From Oscillospiraceae bacterium (lineage in GTDB: Bacteria; Bacillota; Clostridia; Oscillospirales; Oscillospiraceae), in contig JAFQTF010000058.1 in NCBI GenBank assembly GCA_017409205.1, forward strand, positions 1 through 41,219: a DNA stretch of 41,219 nucleotides, read 5' to 3'. Under the pieces are notes generated by a model. That model ran no database searches. It was not told where the DNA came from and worked only from the letters and a program-made list of their open reading frames with translations. Below, piece by piece: positions 6,718 to 15,371 of the stretch. The position numbers and the translations under genes are program-made. Each line of letters begins with the position of its first letter. Positions within the stretch are counted from its first letter, which is position 1.

Positions 6718-7677
6718 ATGAAAAAGATGATTTCTGTACTGCTGGTTCTGGCTATGGCTCTGTCCCTGGCTGCCTGCGGCGGCGCTGCTGCTTCCAAGAT
6801 GACCATGGGCACCGGCGGCACCACCGGCACCTACTACGGCTACGGCGGCGTTCTGGGCCAGTACATCAAGAACAATGCCGGTATCGATGTGACCGTTGTT
6901 TCCACCGATGGCTCCAAGGCCAACATCCAGGGCATCGACGCTGGCGACTATCAGCTGGGCACCGTCCAGTCTGACGTTATGGCTTACGCCTGGGAAGGCA
7001 CCCGTTCCTTCGAGAACGAGGGCAAGATCGATTCCTTCCGCGTTGTGGCCGGTCTGTACGCTGAGTCCGTTCAGCTGATCACCATGGACGAGTCCATCAA
7101 GTCCGTTGCCGACCTGAAGGGCAAGGCTGTTTCCATCGGCGCTCCCGGCTCCGGCGTTTACTTCAACGCTATGGACGTTCTGGCTGCTGCCGGTCTGACC
7201 GAAAACGACATCCAGCCCCAGTATCTGAGCTTCGGTGACTCCACCGACGGCCTGAAGGACGGCAAGATCGATGCAGCCTTCATCGTTGCCGGCGCTCCCA
7301 CCCCCGCTATCACCGAGCTGTGCACCACCAACAATGCTTATCTGGTGCCCATCGACGGCGAAGTGGCTGAGAACCTGATGGCTTCCTGCCCCTTCTACAC
7401 CGTTTACAACATCCCCGCCGGCACCTACGCCGGTCAGGCTGAGGATGTGCAGACCGTTACCGTTAAGGCTACCCTGATCGTCAGCGCTGCCGCTTCCGAG
7501 GAGGATGTCTACAACCTGACCGCTGCCATCTTCAACAATATCGACGCCATCACCGCTGAGAACGGCAAGGGCGCCGAGCTGAGCATCGAAAATGCCACCA
7601 GCGGTATGACCGCTCCCTTCCATGCAGGTGCTGCCAAGTACTTTGCTGAGCAGGGCGTCCAGGTGGACGTGGGCTAA
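6718..7677 (+). CDS. TAXI-family TRAP transporter solute-binding lipoprotein
   Basis: A 319-residue extracytoplasmic binding protein. The lipoprotein signal is MKKMISVLLVLAMALSLAAC with the lipidated Cys at residue 20. The TAXI signature MGTGGTTGTYYGYGGVLGQYI (about 29-49) is followed by the type-2 periplasmic-binding fold: DYQLGTVQSDVMAYAWEG, LKGKAVSIGAPGSGVYFNAMDVL, KDGKIDAAFIVAGAPTPAI. It feeds the fused permease encoded next. TAXI systems have been linked to glutamate and other organic acids; the ligand here is unknown. Codon use is strongly biased to C-ending codons, suggesting high expression. A strong hairpin between this gene and the permease would keep the binding protein in excess. 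Confidence 0.9.
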   Translation: MKKMISVLLVLAMALSLAACGGAAASKMTMGTGGTTGTYYGYGGVLGQYIKNNAGIDVTVVSTDGSKANIQGIDAGDYQLGTVQSDVMAYAWEGTRSFENEGKIDSFRVVAGLYAESVQLITMDESIKSVADLKGKAVSIGAPGSGVYFNAMDVLAAAGLTENDIQPQYLSFGDSTDGLKDGKIDAAFIVAGAPTPAITELCTTNNAYLVPIDGEVAENLMASCPFYTVYNIPAGTYAGQAEDVQTVTVKATLIVSAAASEEDVYNLTAAIFNNIDAITAENGKGAELSIENATSGMTAPFHAGAAKYFAEQGVQVDVG

Positions 7678-7700
7678 TTCAGCCAATGCGAGACCCCCCC

Positions 7701-7733
7701 GGCTGCGGCGAAGCTTCGCCGCAGCCTTTTTAT
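7701..7733 (+). terminator. Intra-operon hairpin between binding protein and permease
   Basis: GGCTGCGGCGAA (7701-7712) pairs with TTCGCCGCAGCC (7715-7726), followed by TTTTTATT. It is a strong intrinsic terminator shape, yet the permease starts only 24 bp later without a visible promoter. It therefore most likely gives partial termination or 3'-end protection of the binding-protein mRNA. Confidence 0.75.
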
Positions 7734-7756
7734 TAAACTATCCCAAGGAGGCGCCT

Positions 7757-9709
7757 ATGGCATTGTTCGGCAAGAAAAAGGATGCCGCCGTCCAGGAACC
7801 TATGGATCTGGATGCGGTGATGAGAAAGTTTGACCGGGAATCCAACACCCGGATCTGGGAAGGCAAGCCCAAAATGGCAGTTACCTGCATTCTGGCGGTC
7901 TTCTCCCTGTTCTGTATTTATGTTACCCTGTTCACCAGCTGGCTGGAGGAGATCCGCCTGACCTCCTTCGTAGCCTTCATCATTTTTATCGGCTATCTGG
8001 TGTTCCCTGCCCGCAAGGGTGTCCAGAAGGTCAACCACATTCCCTGGTATGACATCGTTCTGATGCTCATGGGTACCGGCGCATTCCTGTATTACACCGC
8101 CAACGCCATGACCATCATCCAGCAGGGCAGCAAGTTTGAGGTCTATCAGATCATCATCGGCATCATGGGCATCATCTCCCTGATGGAGGTCTGCCGCCGC
8201 AGCGTGGGTATTCCCATTCTGGTGATCGCCGGCTGTCTGGTGGCCTATGCCCTGATCTGGGGTCTGGCCAATCCTTCTCTGTGGGGCAAGCTGAACTATA
8301 CCGTCCGGTACCTGTTCTACTCCAAGGAAGGCATCCTCTCCACCCCCATCAATGTCTGCTCCAAGTTCATCGTGGTGTTTATCATCTTCGGCGCCTTCCT
8401 GGAGCGCACCGGCATCGGTGAGTTCTTTATCAATATCTCCAATGCCATCGTGGGCGGCTTCTCCGGCGGCCCTGCCAAGGTGGCCGTGGTGGTCAGCGCT
8501 ATGGAAGGCATGGTATCCGGCTCTTCTGTTGCCAATACCGTGGGCTCCGGCTCCGTTACCATCCCCCTGATGAAAAAGACCGGCTATAAGCCGGAGTTTG
8601 CTGCTGCTTCCGAGGCTGCTGCCTCCACCGGCGGTCAGATCATGCCCCCCATCATGGGCGCCGCCGCTTTCCTGATGGCGGACTATGTGGGCGTTCCCTA
8701 CAGCAATATTGTGGTCCGGGCCATTCTGCCGGCTGTGCTGTACTTTGCCGGTATCTTCATCGCCGTCCATCTGGAGGCGAAGAAGGAAGGCCTGCGGGGC
8801 CTGACCAAGGAAGAGCTGCCCCGGCTGAAGCCCCTGCTGAAGCAGAGCTACCTGCTGCTGCCTCTGATCCTGCTGGTCTATCTGGTGGGCACCAGCCAGC
8901 GCTCCATCCAGTATGCCGCTGCCATCGCCATCATCGCCGCCATTGTGGTGAGCCTGTTCAACAAGCATAACCGCATCACCCTGGGTAAGATCTGGGAGGC
9001 TCTGGCCGCCGGTGGTCAGGGTATGATCACTGTGGCTGCTGCCTGCGGCGTGGCCGGTATCATTGCCGGCACCATCACCATGACCGGCCTTGCCAACATG
9101 ATGATCAACGGCATCGTGGCACTGGCAGGCAACCAGGTCATCATTGCCCTGTTCCTGACCATGCTGTGCTGCATCGTGCTGGGTATGGGTGTTCCTACCA
9201 CCGCCAACTACTGCATCATGGCTGCCACCTGCGCCCCCATCCTGGTGCGCATGGGTGTGCCCACCATTGCAGCCCATTTCTTCGTGTTCTACTTCGGCAT
9301 CGTGGCCGACCTGACCCCGCCCGTGGCTCTGGCCGCCTATGCAGGCGCCGCCATTGCCCAGGCAAATCCCATGAAGACCGCCTTCACCGCCACCAAGCTG
9401 GCCATCGGCGCCTTCATCGTGCCCTATGTGTTTGCACTGAATCCTGCCATGCTCTTCGTGGATACCACCGTGTGGGAGGTCATCCTGATCTGCATCACCT
9501 CCTTTGCCGGTATCTTTGGCGTGTCTGCCGCTCTGGAAGGCTGGATCCTGCACCACATGCGGTGGTATGAGCGTATTCTCAGCGCCGCCGGCGGCCTGAT
9601 GCTGATCTATCCCGGTCTGGTCACCGATACCCTGGGCCTGTGCCTGGTGGCACTGGTTCTGGTGCTCCAGATCACCAGCCGGAAGAAGGCTGCGGCCCAG
9701 ACCCTGTAA
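7757..9709 (+). CDS. TRAP transporter fused permease (small plus large membrane subunit)
   Basis: A 650-residue integral membrane protein with ATG at 7757 and AAGGAGG upstream. The N-terminal part has about four segments (DctQ-like small subunit fused in), followed by the large DctM-type domain with family motifs FGAFLERTG, GGPAKVAVVVSAMEGMVSGSSVANTVGSGSVTIPLMKK, ASTGGQIMPPIMGAAAFLMA and LGMGVPTTANYCIMA. Together with the TAXI binding protein it forms a sodium- or proton-coupled secondary transporter in the cytoplasmic membrane. Single fused permeases are the normal partner of TAXI proteins. No catabolic gene sits in the operon, so the substrate stays unknown. Confidence 0.92.
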   Translation: MALFGKKKDAAVQEPMDLDAVMRKFDRESNTRIWEGKPKMAVTCILAVFSLFCIYVTLFTSWLEEIRLTSFVAFIIFIGYLVFPARKGVQKVNHIPWYDIVLMLMGTGAFLYYTANAMTIIQQGSKFEVYQIIIGIMGIISLMEVCRRSVGIPILVIAGCLVAYALIWGLANPSLWGKLNYTVRYLFYSKEGILSTPINVCSKFIVVFIIFGAFLERTGIGEFFINISNAIVGGFSGGPAKVAVVVSAMEGMVSGSSVANTVGSGSVTIPLMKKTGYKPEFAAASEAAASTGGQIMPPIMGAAAFLMADYVGVPYSNIVVRAILPAVLYFAGIFIAVHLEAKKEGLRGLTKEELPRLKPLLKQSYLLLPLILLVYLVGTSQRSIQYAAAIAIIAAIVVSLFNKHNRITLGKIWEALAAGGQGMITVAAACGVAGIIAGTITMTGLANMMINGIVALAGNQVIIALFLTMLCCIVLGMGVPTTANYCIMAATCAPILVRMGVPTIAAHFFVFYFGIVADLTPPVALAAYAGAAIAQANPMKTAFTATKLAIGAFIVPYVFALNPAMLFVDTTVWEVILICITSFAGIFGVSAALEGWILHHMRWYERILSAAGGLMLIYPGLVTDTLGLCLVALVLVLQITSRKKAAAQTL

Positions 9710-9720
9710 GTTTCTGATTA

Positions 9721-9757
9721 AAAAGACCGAATCCGTATGGATTCGGTCTTTTTGTTT
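9721..9757 (+). terminator. Terminator of the TRAP operon
   Basis: AAAAGACCGAATCC (9721-9734) pairs with GGATTCGGTCTTTT (9739-9752), followed by TGTTTT. Confidence 0.9.
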
Positions 9758-9799
9758 TGGGCGTCAGGAAACGGAAACGGATGATGTGTTTCACAAATT

Positions 9800-9930
9800 G
9801 TGCAAAAATTGCACTCGGTGTTTTTCAACAGAAAGATTGTGCTAATGTGAAGTGCATGCGAATAAATTCGGAGATTCTCAAGAAATGCGGTGTAAAAATC
9901 CATGAATTCAGGGAAGTGGATTTGTGCAAA
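9800..9930. promoter_or_regulatory. Candidate LacI operators upstream of malQ
   Basis: Two sites lie in the 418-bp gap before malQ: a perfect palindrome GTGCAA-AAA-TTGCAC (9800-9814), and GATTTGTGCAAA (9919-9930). The latter is identical to a 12-mer at 12997-13008, upstream of the GH13 gene. A third weaker match (GTTGCAGAAACAGTTGCAC, about 10005-10023) lies past the promoter. They probably bind the LacI protein encoded at 11845. No gene is seen in this gap. Confidence 0.55.
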
Positions 9931-9963
9931 AAATAGAAAGTCAATGTTTCTGTAAAAATACAC

Positions 9964-9992
9964 TTGCATTTTATCGGGTAATACGATATCTT
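9964..9992 (+). promoter_or_regulatory. Candidate malQ promoter
   Basis: TTGCAT (9964-9969), a 17-bp spacer, then TATCTT (9987-9992), leaving a leader of about 130 nt. Confidence 0.45.
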
Positions 9993-10127
9993 AATTTCAG
10001 AAAAGTTGCAGAAACAGTTGCACGAAAAAGAGGAAATGCGCTCCTCCCGGATGGTATTCAACGGAAAAATGTGCCGGTGGTCTCCGACCGCTTCGGCGTG
10101 ATGATCGAAATAAAGGAGTAATGAATT

Positions 10128-11651
10128 ATGCAGCGAGCAGCGGGCGTCCTGATGCCCATTTCCAGCCTGCCGGGCAACTACGGTATCGGCTGCTTCTCCA
10201 AAGAAGCCTATGCCTTTGTGGACTGGATCCGGGATGCAGGCCAGACCTTCTGGCAGATCCTTCCCATCCATCCCACTTCCTATGGCGACTCTCCGTATCA
10301 GTCCTTCTCCACCTTTGCGGGCAACCCCTATTTTATTGATCTGGAAGCGCTGATCGATGAGGGAGTTCTGGCCCGGGAGGAATGTGCCGGCCGGAATTTC
10401 GGCAGCCGGGAGGATGATATCGACTATGAGGCCCTGTACAAAAACCGGTATTCCCTGCTGCGGCTGGCCTATCAGCGGAGCAATATCAGCGAAAACCCGG
10501 AATATCAGAAGTTCCTTTGGGAAAACCGCTGGTGGCTGGAGGATTACGCCCTGTTCATGGCGCTGAAGGATTTCTTCGGCGGCAAATGCTGGTATGAGTG
10601 GCCGGAGGACATCCGGCTGCGCTGGGGCTTTGCCATGGACTACTACCGCCGGGAGCTGTATTTTGATATTGAATTCCAGATGTATCTGCAGTTTCAGTTC
10701 TTCCGGCAGTACTGGCAGCTGAAGCAGTATGCCAATGAGCAGAATATTCAGATCATCGGTGATATCCCCATTTATGTGGCCATGGACAGCGCCGACACAT
10801 GGGCCCATCCGGAGCTGTTCCAGCTGGACGAAAACAATATGCCCACGACGGTTGCCGGTTGTCCCCCGGATGGCTTCTCTGCCACCGGCCAGCTCTGGGG
10901 CAATCCTCTGTACCGCTGGGATTACCATGCCCAGACCGGATACAGCTGGTGGCTCAGCCGTCTGAGCTATGTGTTCCGGCTTTATGATGTGACCCGGATC
11001 GATCATTTCCGGGGCTTCGACGAATATTATTCCATCCCTTATGGGGAAACCACGGCCCAAAACGGCCATTGGGAAAAGGGTCCCGGCATTGACCTGTTCC
11101 GCTGTGCCGAGCGCAGCCTTGGCTGGCACGAGGTCATTGCCGAGGATCTGGGTTATGTGACGGATTCCGTCCGGCAACTGGTTCGGGATTCCGGCTTCCC
11201 CGGCATGAAGGTGCTGGAATTTGCCTTTGATTCCCGGGATTCCGGCTCTGCCAACGATTATCTGCCCCATAACTACACCACCAATGCAGTGGTATACACC
11301 GGCACCCATGACAACGAGACGCTGGTGGGCTGGTTCGATACCATCTGCTGCAAGGACCGGTGTCTGGCCCGGCACTACATCTGTGATTTCTATACCCCCG
11401 AGGAGGAGATCCATCTGCCCTTCATCTCCCTGGCTATGAGCAGCGTTGCCAAGTACTGCATCGTGCCCATTCAGGACTGGCTGGGTCTGGACAATTCCTG
11501 CCGTACCAATACCCCCTCCACCATCGGCTGCAACTGGCGCTGGCGGGCGGCAAAGGCACAGCTCAGCGTTGAGCTGCGGGACAAGATGCTGCGCTATGTC
11601 CGGCGCTACGGACGCATGAACTGGTCCAACGACCGGAGGCTTACCGACTGA
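10128..11651 (+). CDS. malQ: 4-alpha-glucanotransferase (amylomaltase, GH77)
   Basis: A 507-residue cytoplasmic enzyme, the usual length for the family. It moves maltodextrin segments between acceptor chains, releasing glucose and making longer substrates for phosphorylase. The N-terminal SLPGNYGIGCFSKEAYAFVDW and PIHPTSYGDSPYQSFSTFAGNPYFIDL are typical. Catalytic residues seen: nucleophile Asp292 in TRIDHFRGF, acid/base Glu339 in VIAEDLG, and Asp395 in GTHDNET. AAAGGAG lies nine bases before the ATG. It faces a LacI gene (convergent) and lies near a GH13 glucosidase, forming a small alpha-glucan locus. Candidate LacI sites upstream suggest control by substrate. Confidence 0.95.
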   Translation: MQRAAGVLMPISSLPGNYGIGCFSKEAYAFVDWIRDAGQTFWQILPIHPTSYGDSPYQSFSTFAGNPYFIDLEALIDEGVLAREECAGRNFGSREDDIDYEALYKNRYSLLRLAYQRSNISENPEYQKFLWENRWWLEDYALFMALKDFFGGKCWYEWPEDIRLRWGFAMDYYRRELYFDIEFQMYLQFQFFRQYWQLKQYANEQNIQIIGDIPIYVAMDSADTWAHPELFQLDENNMPTTVAGCPPDGFSATGQLWGNPLYRWDYHAQTGYSWWLSRLSYVFRLYDVTRIDHFRGFDEYYSIPYGETTAQNGHWEKGPGIDLFRCAERSLGWHEVIAEDLGYVTDSVRQLVRDSGFPGMKVLEFAFDSRDSGSANDYLPHNYTTNAVVYTGTHDNETLVGWFDTICCKDRCLARHYICDFYTPEEEIHLPFISLAMSSVAKYCIVPIQDWLGLDNSCRTNTPSTIGCNWRWRAAKAQLSVELRDKMLRYVRRYGRMNWSNDRRLTD

Positions 11652-11705
11652 TTTTTTGTGGGTTTCGGGGAATACCGCACCCCGTTTCCCGTTCCTCCTT
11701 ATTTT

Positions 11706-11738
11706 GGGAATACCCCGGTTTTGCCGGGGTGATTCCGA
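11706..11738. terminator. Hairpin after malQ
   Basis: GGAAT-ACCCCGG and CCGGGGT-GATTCC fold around TTTTG (about 11705-11737). It lacks a T-tract and probably acts with the bidirectional terminator just downstream. Confidence 0.45.
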
Positions 11739-11786
11739 ACATTCCGGGCACTGACTTCCGCCCGTTTTTCATACAGCCTTCCCTTC

Positions 11787-11835
11787 AAAAAAATAGAGCT
11801 GTCTCTGGAACATTTCCAGAGGCAGCTCCGTTTTT
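11787..11835. terminator. Bidirectional terminator between malQ and the LacI gene
   Basis: A 15-bp stem with one mismatch (11796-11810 with 11814-11828, loop CAT) is flanked by CGTTTTT on the right and AAAAAAAT on the left, giving T-tracts on both strands. Confidence 0.85.
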
Positions 11836-11844
11836 AGGCTGAAT

Positions 11845-12867
11845 TTATTCCGGATCCCGCCGGGCGCAGCTGGCGCGCTCCACGATGCGGTGGGGAACGA
11901 TGATCTTGGTGGGACGCAGGTTGGGATTGTCCATGCAGCTGATGATCTGGGTAGCGGCTTCCTGACCCAGCTGATAGGAATGGATATCCACAGAGGTGAG
12001 CTGGGGTTCTGCCAGTTGACTGAAGAGGGAATTGTTGAAGGTAATGATGGAGATATCCTCCGGAATGGACAGCTTCCTCTTTGCACAGGCCCGTTCCAGT
12101 GCAAGGGCAAGCAGATCCTCGCCGACCACAAAGGCGGTGGGACGATCCTCACGGGCCAGCAGAGACATCAATGCCTCATCACTGGCGTGGACATTTTCCA
12201 TTTCCACGCTGTATTCTTCCGGCACGGTGATGCCGTGGAGCATCATGGACAACTGCCAGCCGGTATGGCGGTCAGAGGCAAACACAAAATCCTTGCGGCC
12301 GCCCAGATAGCCAATGCGCCGGTGGCCCAGATCATAGAGGTAGTCGGTGGCCTCCCGGCTGGCCAGCAGATTGTCGTTGTCGATGCTGAGTGTCTGGCCT
12401 GCCAGTTCCTGGGGCTTACCCACGATGACATACAGAATACCGCGTTCGCACAGATAATCGGTAACCGGGTCATTTTTTCGGGAATAGAGCAGGATAAAAC
12501 CATCCATCCGGCCGCTTAGGTGCAGGGTCTTCACGGAGCGAAGCAGCTCTTCGGGATCACGGCCGGTGACAACGGTACTGGCGATCTGCTTCTGGTTGCA
12601 CACCTGACTGATGCCCCGGATGGCCTTCAGGAAGAAGTTATTTTCAAAGGTATCCATGCCCGCAGGAGGCAGCACGATGCCGATCATTTTGATGGGGGTG
12701 GCGGGGGTCTCTGCAGGTGCAGCCGGCTCATAGCCCAGTTCGGCCATGGCCTTGCGCACACGCTCCTGGGTTTCACGGCTGATTGCAGGATTGTTGTTGC
12801 AAACTCTGGAAACGGTGGATGTGGAGACGCCTGCCAGAGCGGCCACGTCCCGGATGGTAACTGCCAT
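11845..12867 (-). CDS. LacI-family transcriptional regulator (MalR-like)
   Basis: A 340-residue repressor. The N-terminal HTH and hinge are clear: VTIRDVAALAGVSTSTVSRVCNNNPAIS, then ERVRKAMAELGYEP. The rest is a periplasmic-binding-like sugar domain (KMIGIVLPPAG, DGFILLYSR, RRIGYLGGRKDFVFASDRHTGW, PTAFVVGEDLLALAL). It lies between malQ and an alpha-glucosidase, and its own promoter is near-perfect (TTGACA, 17 bp, TACAAT at 12926-12898). By context it responds to maltose or maltodextrin; this is inference. Candidate operators lie upstream of malQ and the GH13 gene. Confidence 0.9.
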   Translation of the reverse strand: MAVTIRDVAALAGVSTSTVSRVCNNNPAISRETQERVRKAMAELGYEPAAPAETPATPIKMIGIVLPPAGMDTFENNFFLKAIRGISQVCNQKQIASTVVTGRDPEELLRSVKTLHLSGRMDGFILLYSRKNDPVTDYLCERGILYVIVGKPQELAGQTLSIDNDNLLASREATDYLYDLGHRRIGYLGGRKDFVFASDRHTGWQLSMMLHGITVPEEYSVEMENVHASDEALMSLLAREDRPTAFVVGEDLLALALERACAKRKLSIPEDISIITFNNSLFSQLAEPQLTSVDIHSYQLGQEAATQIISCMDNPNLRPTKIIVPHRIVERASCARRDPE

Positions 12868-12897
12868 AATATTTGCTCCTTATCGGGTGTTTTGTTT

Positions 12898-12926
12898 ATT
12901 GTAATCCATTGAAATACCGGTGTCAA
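12898..12926 (-). promoter_or_regulatory. Promoter of the LacI gene
   Basis: The reverse strand reads TTGACA (12926-12921), a 17-bp spacer, then TACAAT (12903-12898). Confidence 0.75.
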
Positions 12927-12996
12927 CGTTTTTGCCCGGTTTTGGCCAGCGGAACAGCCTTTGGGGAGCGAAAAGTTACATAAATTTTGGTTTTCC

Positions 12997-13059
12997 GATT
13001 TGTGCAAACAGCAGAAACCGCTGATGTAATTTGAAATTATGCAATAAATCGCATATAGT
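12997..13059 (+). promoter_or_regulatory. LacI-type site and promoter of the GH13 gene
   Basis: GATTTGTGCAAA (12997-13008) is the same 12-mer as at 9919-9930. It is followed by TTGAAA (13031-13036), a 17-bp spacer and TATAGT (13054-13059). The site lies 22 bp upstream of the -35. Confidence 0.6.
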
Positions 13060-13138
13060 AGTGCGAAGAAAAATGTATTTGATTGCGCATCGTCTGCAGA
13101 AACATACCGCAGGCGATGGACGGAAAGAGGTTCCATTT

Positions 13139-14815
13139 ATGGCGATCACAAAAAAATGGTGGCACGACAAGGTTGCCTACCAGATCTACCCCAAAAGCTT
13201 CCGGGATACGGATGGCGATGGCGTGGGTGATCTGCGGGGCATCACCCAAAAGCTGGATTATCTGAAAGACCTGGGCATTGATATCCTCTGGATCTGCCCG
13301 GTGTACCCCTCTCCTTTTGTGGATCAGGGCTATGATATTTCCGATTATTATGATATCGATCCCGCCTTCGGTACTATGGCGGATCTGGAGGAACTGCTGG
13401 CGGAGGCAAAGAAGCGGGATATGTATATCCTGATGGATCTGGTCATCAACCACTGCTCCGATCAGCATCCGTGGTTCCGGAAGGCTTTGCAGGATCCCTT
13501 CGGAAAATACGGCGATTATTTCTATTTCCGCAGGGGCGAAAATGGCCTGCCGCCCAGCAACACCCGCTCCTATTTCGGCGGAAGCACCTGGGAAAAGGTA
13601 CCGGGGTATGAGGATCTGTATTACTTCCATGCCTATGCCGCTGCCCAGCCGGATCTGAACTGGGAAAATCCGGAGGTCCTGGATGAGTTGTATACTATGG
13701 TGAACTGGTGGCTGGAAAAGGGCGTTGCGGGTTTCCGTATCGATGCCATCATCAATATCCAGAAGGATATCTCCTTCCCCAGCTATCCTCCGGATGGCGA
13801 GGATGGAATGGCCACCGTGGTCCGGATGGTGGAAAGCGTGGAGGGTGTGAATGAAAAACTCCAGGCACTGAAGAAAAACACCTTCGACAGGTATGACGCC
13901 CTGACTGTGGGTGAGGTTTTTAACATGCGAAAGGATGCGCTGGATGCCTTCGTGGGGGAAAACGGCCATTTTTCCACCATGTTCGATTTCTCCGTCAACT
14001 GCCTTTCCGATGGCCCCGGCGGCTGGTACCGGAACCGGGAGATCACGTTCCGGGATTTCCGGGAAACACTGTTCCACTCCCAGCTGGAATGTCAGGGAAT
14101 CGGCTTCCTGGCCAATTTCCTGGAAAATCATGACGAGCCCAGAGGTAGCAGCCGGTATCTGCCGCCCTGCGTCCGAAATGAGCAGGGCATGAAGATGCTG
14201 GCTACCGTCAGTATTTTGCTGCGGGGTATCCCCTTCCTGTTCCAGGGTCAGGAGATTGGCATGACCAACTGCCCCATGGTCAGCGTGGAGGAATACAACG
14301 ATATCAACACCAAAGCGGAATATGCCCTGTGTCGTCAGGCGGGCCTTTCGGACCGGGAGGCGTTGAATGTCTGCCAGAGGTTCAGCCGGGACAACGGCCG
14401 TACCCCCATGCAGTGGGATGCTTCCCCCAATGCCGGCTTCACCACCGGAACTCCCTGGCTGAAGGTGAATCCCAACTATGTGGATATCAATGTGGCGGAG
14501 CAGGAGGGCCGGGAGGATTCCATCCTGAATTATTACAGGCGGCTCATCGCCCTGCGGAAATCCCCGGAATACCGGGAGGTATTTACCTACGGCGAATTTG
14601 TCCCTCTGTTCAGGGAAGCGGAAAATATTCTTGCCTATCGCCGGGTTCTGGAGGGCAGGGAGACCGTGGTCATTGCCAATTTCGGCCCTGAAGAGGCGGT
14701 ACTTCCGGCAGATACCTTCCGGGATCATCGGCTGCTGCTGACCAATGCCCCCGCAGAGACCGCTTCCGGCGCCATCACTCTGAAAAGCGCTCAGGTTATC
14801 GTACTTGGCCGCTGA
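13139..14815 (+). CDS. Alpha-glucosidase, GH13 (oligo-1,6-glucosidase family)
   Basis: A 558-residue cytoplasmic enzyme, the normal length for GH13 subfamily 31. The start at ATG 13139 follows AAGAGG by eight bases, and homology begins at WWHDKVAYQIYPKSFRDTDGDG. Catalytic residues: nucleophile Asp202 in GFRIDAI, acid/base Glu259 in TVGEVF, and Asp332 in LENHDEPR. Ala203 follows the nucleophile where alpha-1,6-specific members carry Val; an Ala or Thr here is associated with alpha-1,4 (maltose-type) activity, so a maltase role is likely. Together with MalQ it would degrade imported maltodextrins. It is transcribed away from the LacI gene, from a promoter next to a candidate operator. Confidence 0.92.
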   Translation: MAITKKWWHDKVAYQIYPKSFRDTDGDGVGDLRGITQKLDYLKDLGIDILWICPVYPSPFVDQGYDISDYYDIDPAFGTMADLEELLAEAKKRDMYILMDLVINHCSDQHPWFRKALQDPFGKYGDYFYFRRGENGLPPSNTRSYFGGSTWEKVPGYEDLYYFHAYAAAQPDLNWENPEVLDELYTMVNWWLEKGVAGFRIDAIINIQKDISFPSYPPDGEDGMATVVRMVESVEGVNEKLQALKKNTFDRYDALTVGEVFNMRKDALDAFVGENGHFSTMFDFSVNCLSDGPGGWYRNREITFRDFRETLFHSQLECQGIGFLANFLENHDEPRGSSRYLPPCVRNEQGMKMLATVSILLRGIPFLFQGQEIGMTNCPMVSVEEYNDINTKAEYALCRQAGLSDREALNVCQRFSRDNGRTPMQWDASPNAGFTTGTPWLKVNPNYVDINVAEQEGREDSILNYYRRLIALRKSPEYREVFTYGEFVPLFREAENILAYRRVLEGRETVVIANFGPEEAVLPADTFRDHRLLLTNAPAETASGAITLKSAQVIVLGR

Positions 14816-14928
14816 ATGAGGATTTCGCAGATGGCGGATTCTCCGTTCGCTGGGAGAGCGACTCTGACAGCCTCTGGGGCCTGTTGTGATCTGCAGGAAA
14901 AACGACCCTGTACCAAGCCCGCAGCTGC

Positions 14929-14962
14929 CTACCCACACATCTTCTGATGTGTGGGTTTTCGT
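14929..14962 (+). terminator. Terminator after the GH13 gene
   Basis: ACCCACACATC and GATGTGTGGGT form an 11-bp stem with loop TTCT (about 14932-14957), then TTTCGTTTTTT. Confidence 0.85.
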
Positions 14963-15069
14963 TTTTTGGTATATTCTGTATTCGGTGAGAAAGTCACAGA
15001 AGAAGGAACGAGGCATGGCTATAATAAAGCCACAAAGAACAAAACACCAAACAAACGGAGGTAATACCT

Positions 15070-15225
15070 ATGAAATATATCTGTGATGTCTGCGGCTGGG
15101 AATATGACGAAGCGCTGGGCTGTCCCGAAAAGGACATTGCCCCCGGCACCAAATGGGAAGAGCTTCCCGAAGATTTTGAGTGCCCCCTGTGCTATGTGGG
15201 CAAGGAGCAGTTCTCCGAAGCGTAA
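15070..15225 (+). CDS. Rubredoxin
   Basis: A 51-residue protein, too short for routine ORF lists. It reads [17 protein letters not shown], then [26 protein letters not shown] and stop. The two Cys pairs CDVCG (residues 5 and 8) and CPLC (38 and 41) hold one iron. Rubredoxins carry single electrons to oxygen- and peroxide-reducing enzymes in anaerobes. The residue after the second CPLC is Tyr instead of the usual Gly, a mild oddity. GGAGG lies about 8 nt before the ATG. It sits directly upstream of ahpC and the AhpF-like reductase, which fits an oxidative-stress role. Confidence 0.93.
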   Translation: MKYICDVCGWEYDEALGCPEKDIAPGTKWEELPEDFECPLCYVGKEQFSEA

Positions 15226-15242
15226 ACGGAGGACGCTCTTCC

Positions 15243-15278
15243 ACCGGCTGTACCGAACTCCTCTGCGGTACAGCCGGT
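15243..15278 (+). terminator. Large hairpin after rubredoxin
   Basis: ACCGGCTGTACCG and CGGTACAGCCGGT form a 13-bp stem around a 10-nt loop (15243-15278). No T-tract follows, so it may be an mRNA-stabilising hairpin or a weak terminator. Confidence 0.5.
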
Positions 15279-15288
15279 ACATAAAAGG

Positions 15289-15312
15289 TTATAGGTTAGC
15301 TGATGCTAACTC
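15289..15312. promoter_or_regulatory. Palindrome upstream of ahpC
   Basis: GTTAGC-TGAT-GCTAAC (about 15294-15309), within TAGGTTAGC and GCTAACTCA, lies about 60 bp upstream of ahpC. The arms recall DtxR-type metal-repressor half-sites but the spacing is not canonical; it is not a PerR or Fur box. Confidence 0.4.
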
Positions 15313-15371
15313 ATAATACAAGAAAAACTACTTATACTAAACTGAAATCAAAGAAAAAGGAGCGTATGATT

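Noticed and set aside
7733-9556. A 607-codon open frame on the reverse strand
   Set aside because: It has the His/Gly/Gln-rich composition of a shadow frame and lies wholly opposite the TRAP permease, which has clear motifs.
13037-15016. A 659-codon reverse-strand frame
   Set aside because: It lies opposite the GH13 alpha-glucosidase with intact catalytic residues and has no ribosome site.
15226-15371. PerR or Fur box ahead of ahpC
   Set aside because: No sequence close to TTATAATNATTATAA or a Fur box was found; the only palindrome is GTTAGC-TGAT-GCTAAC.
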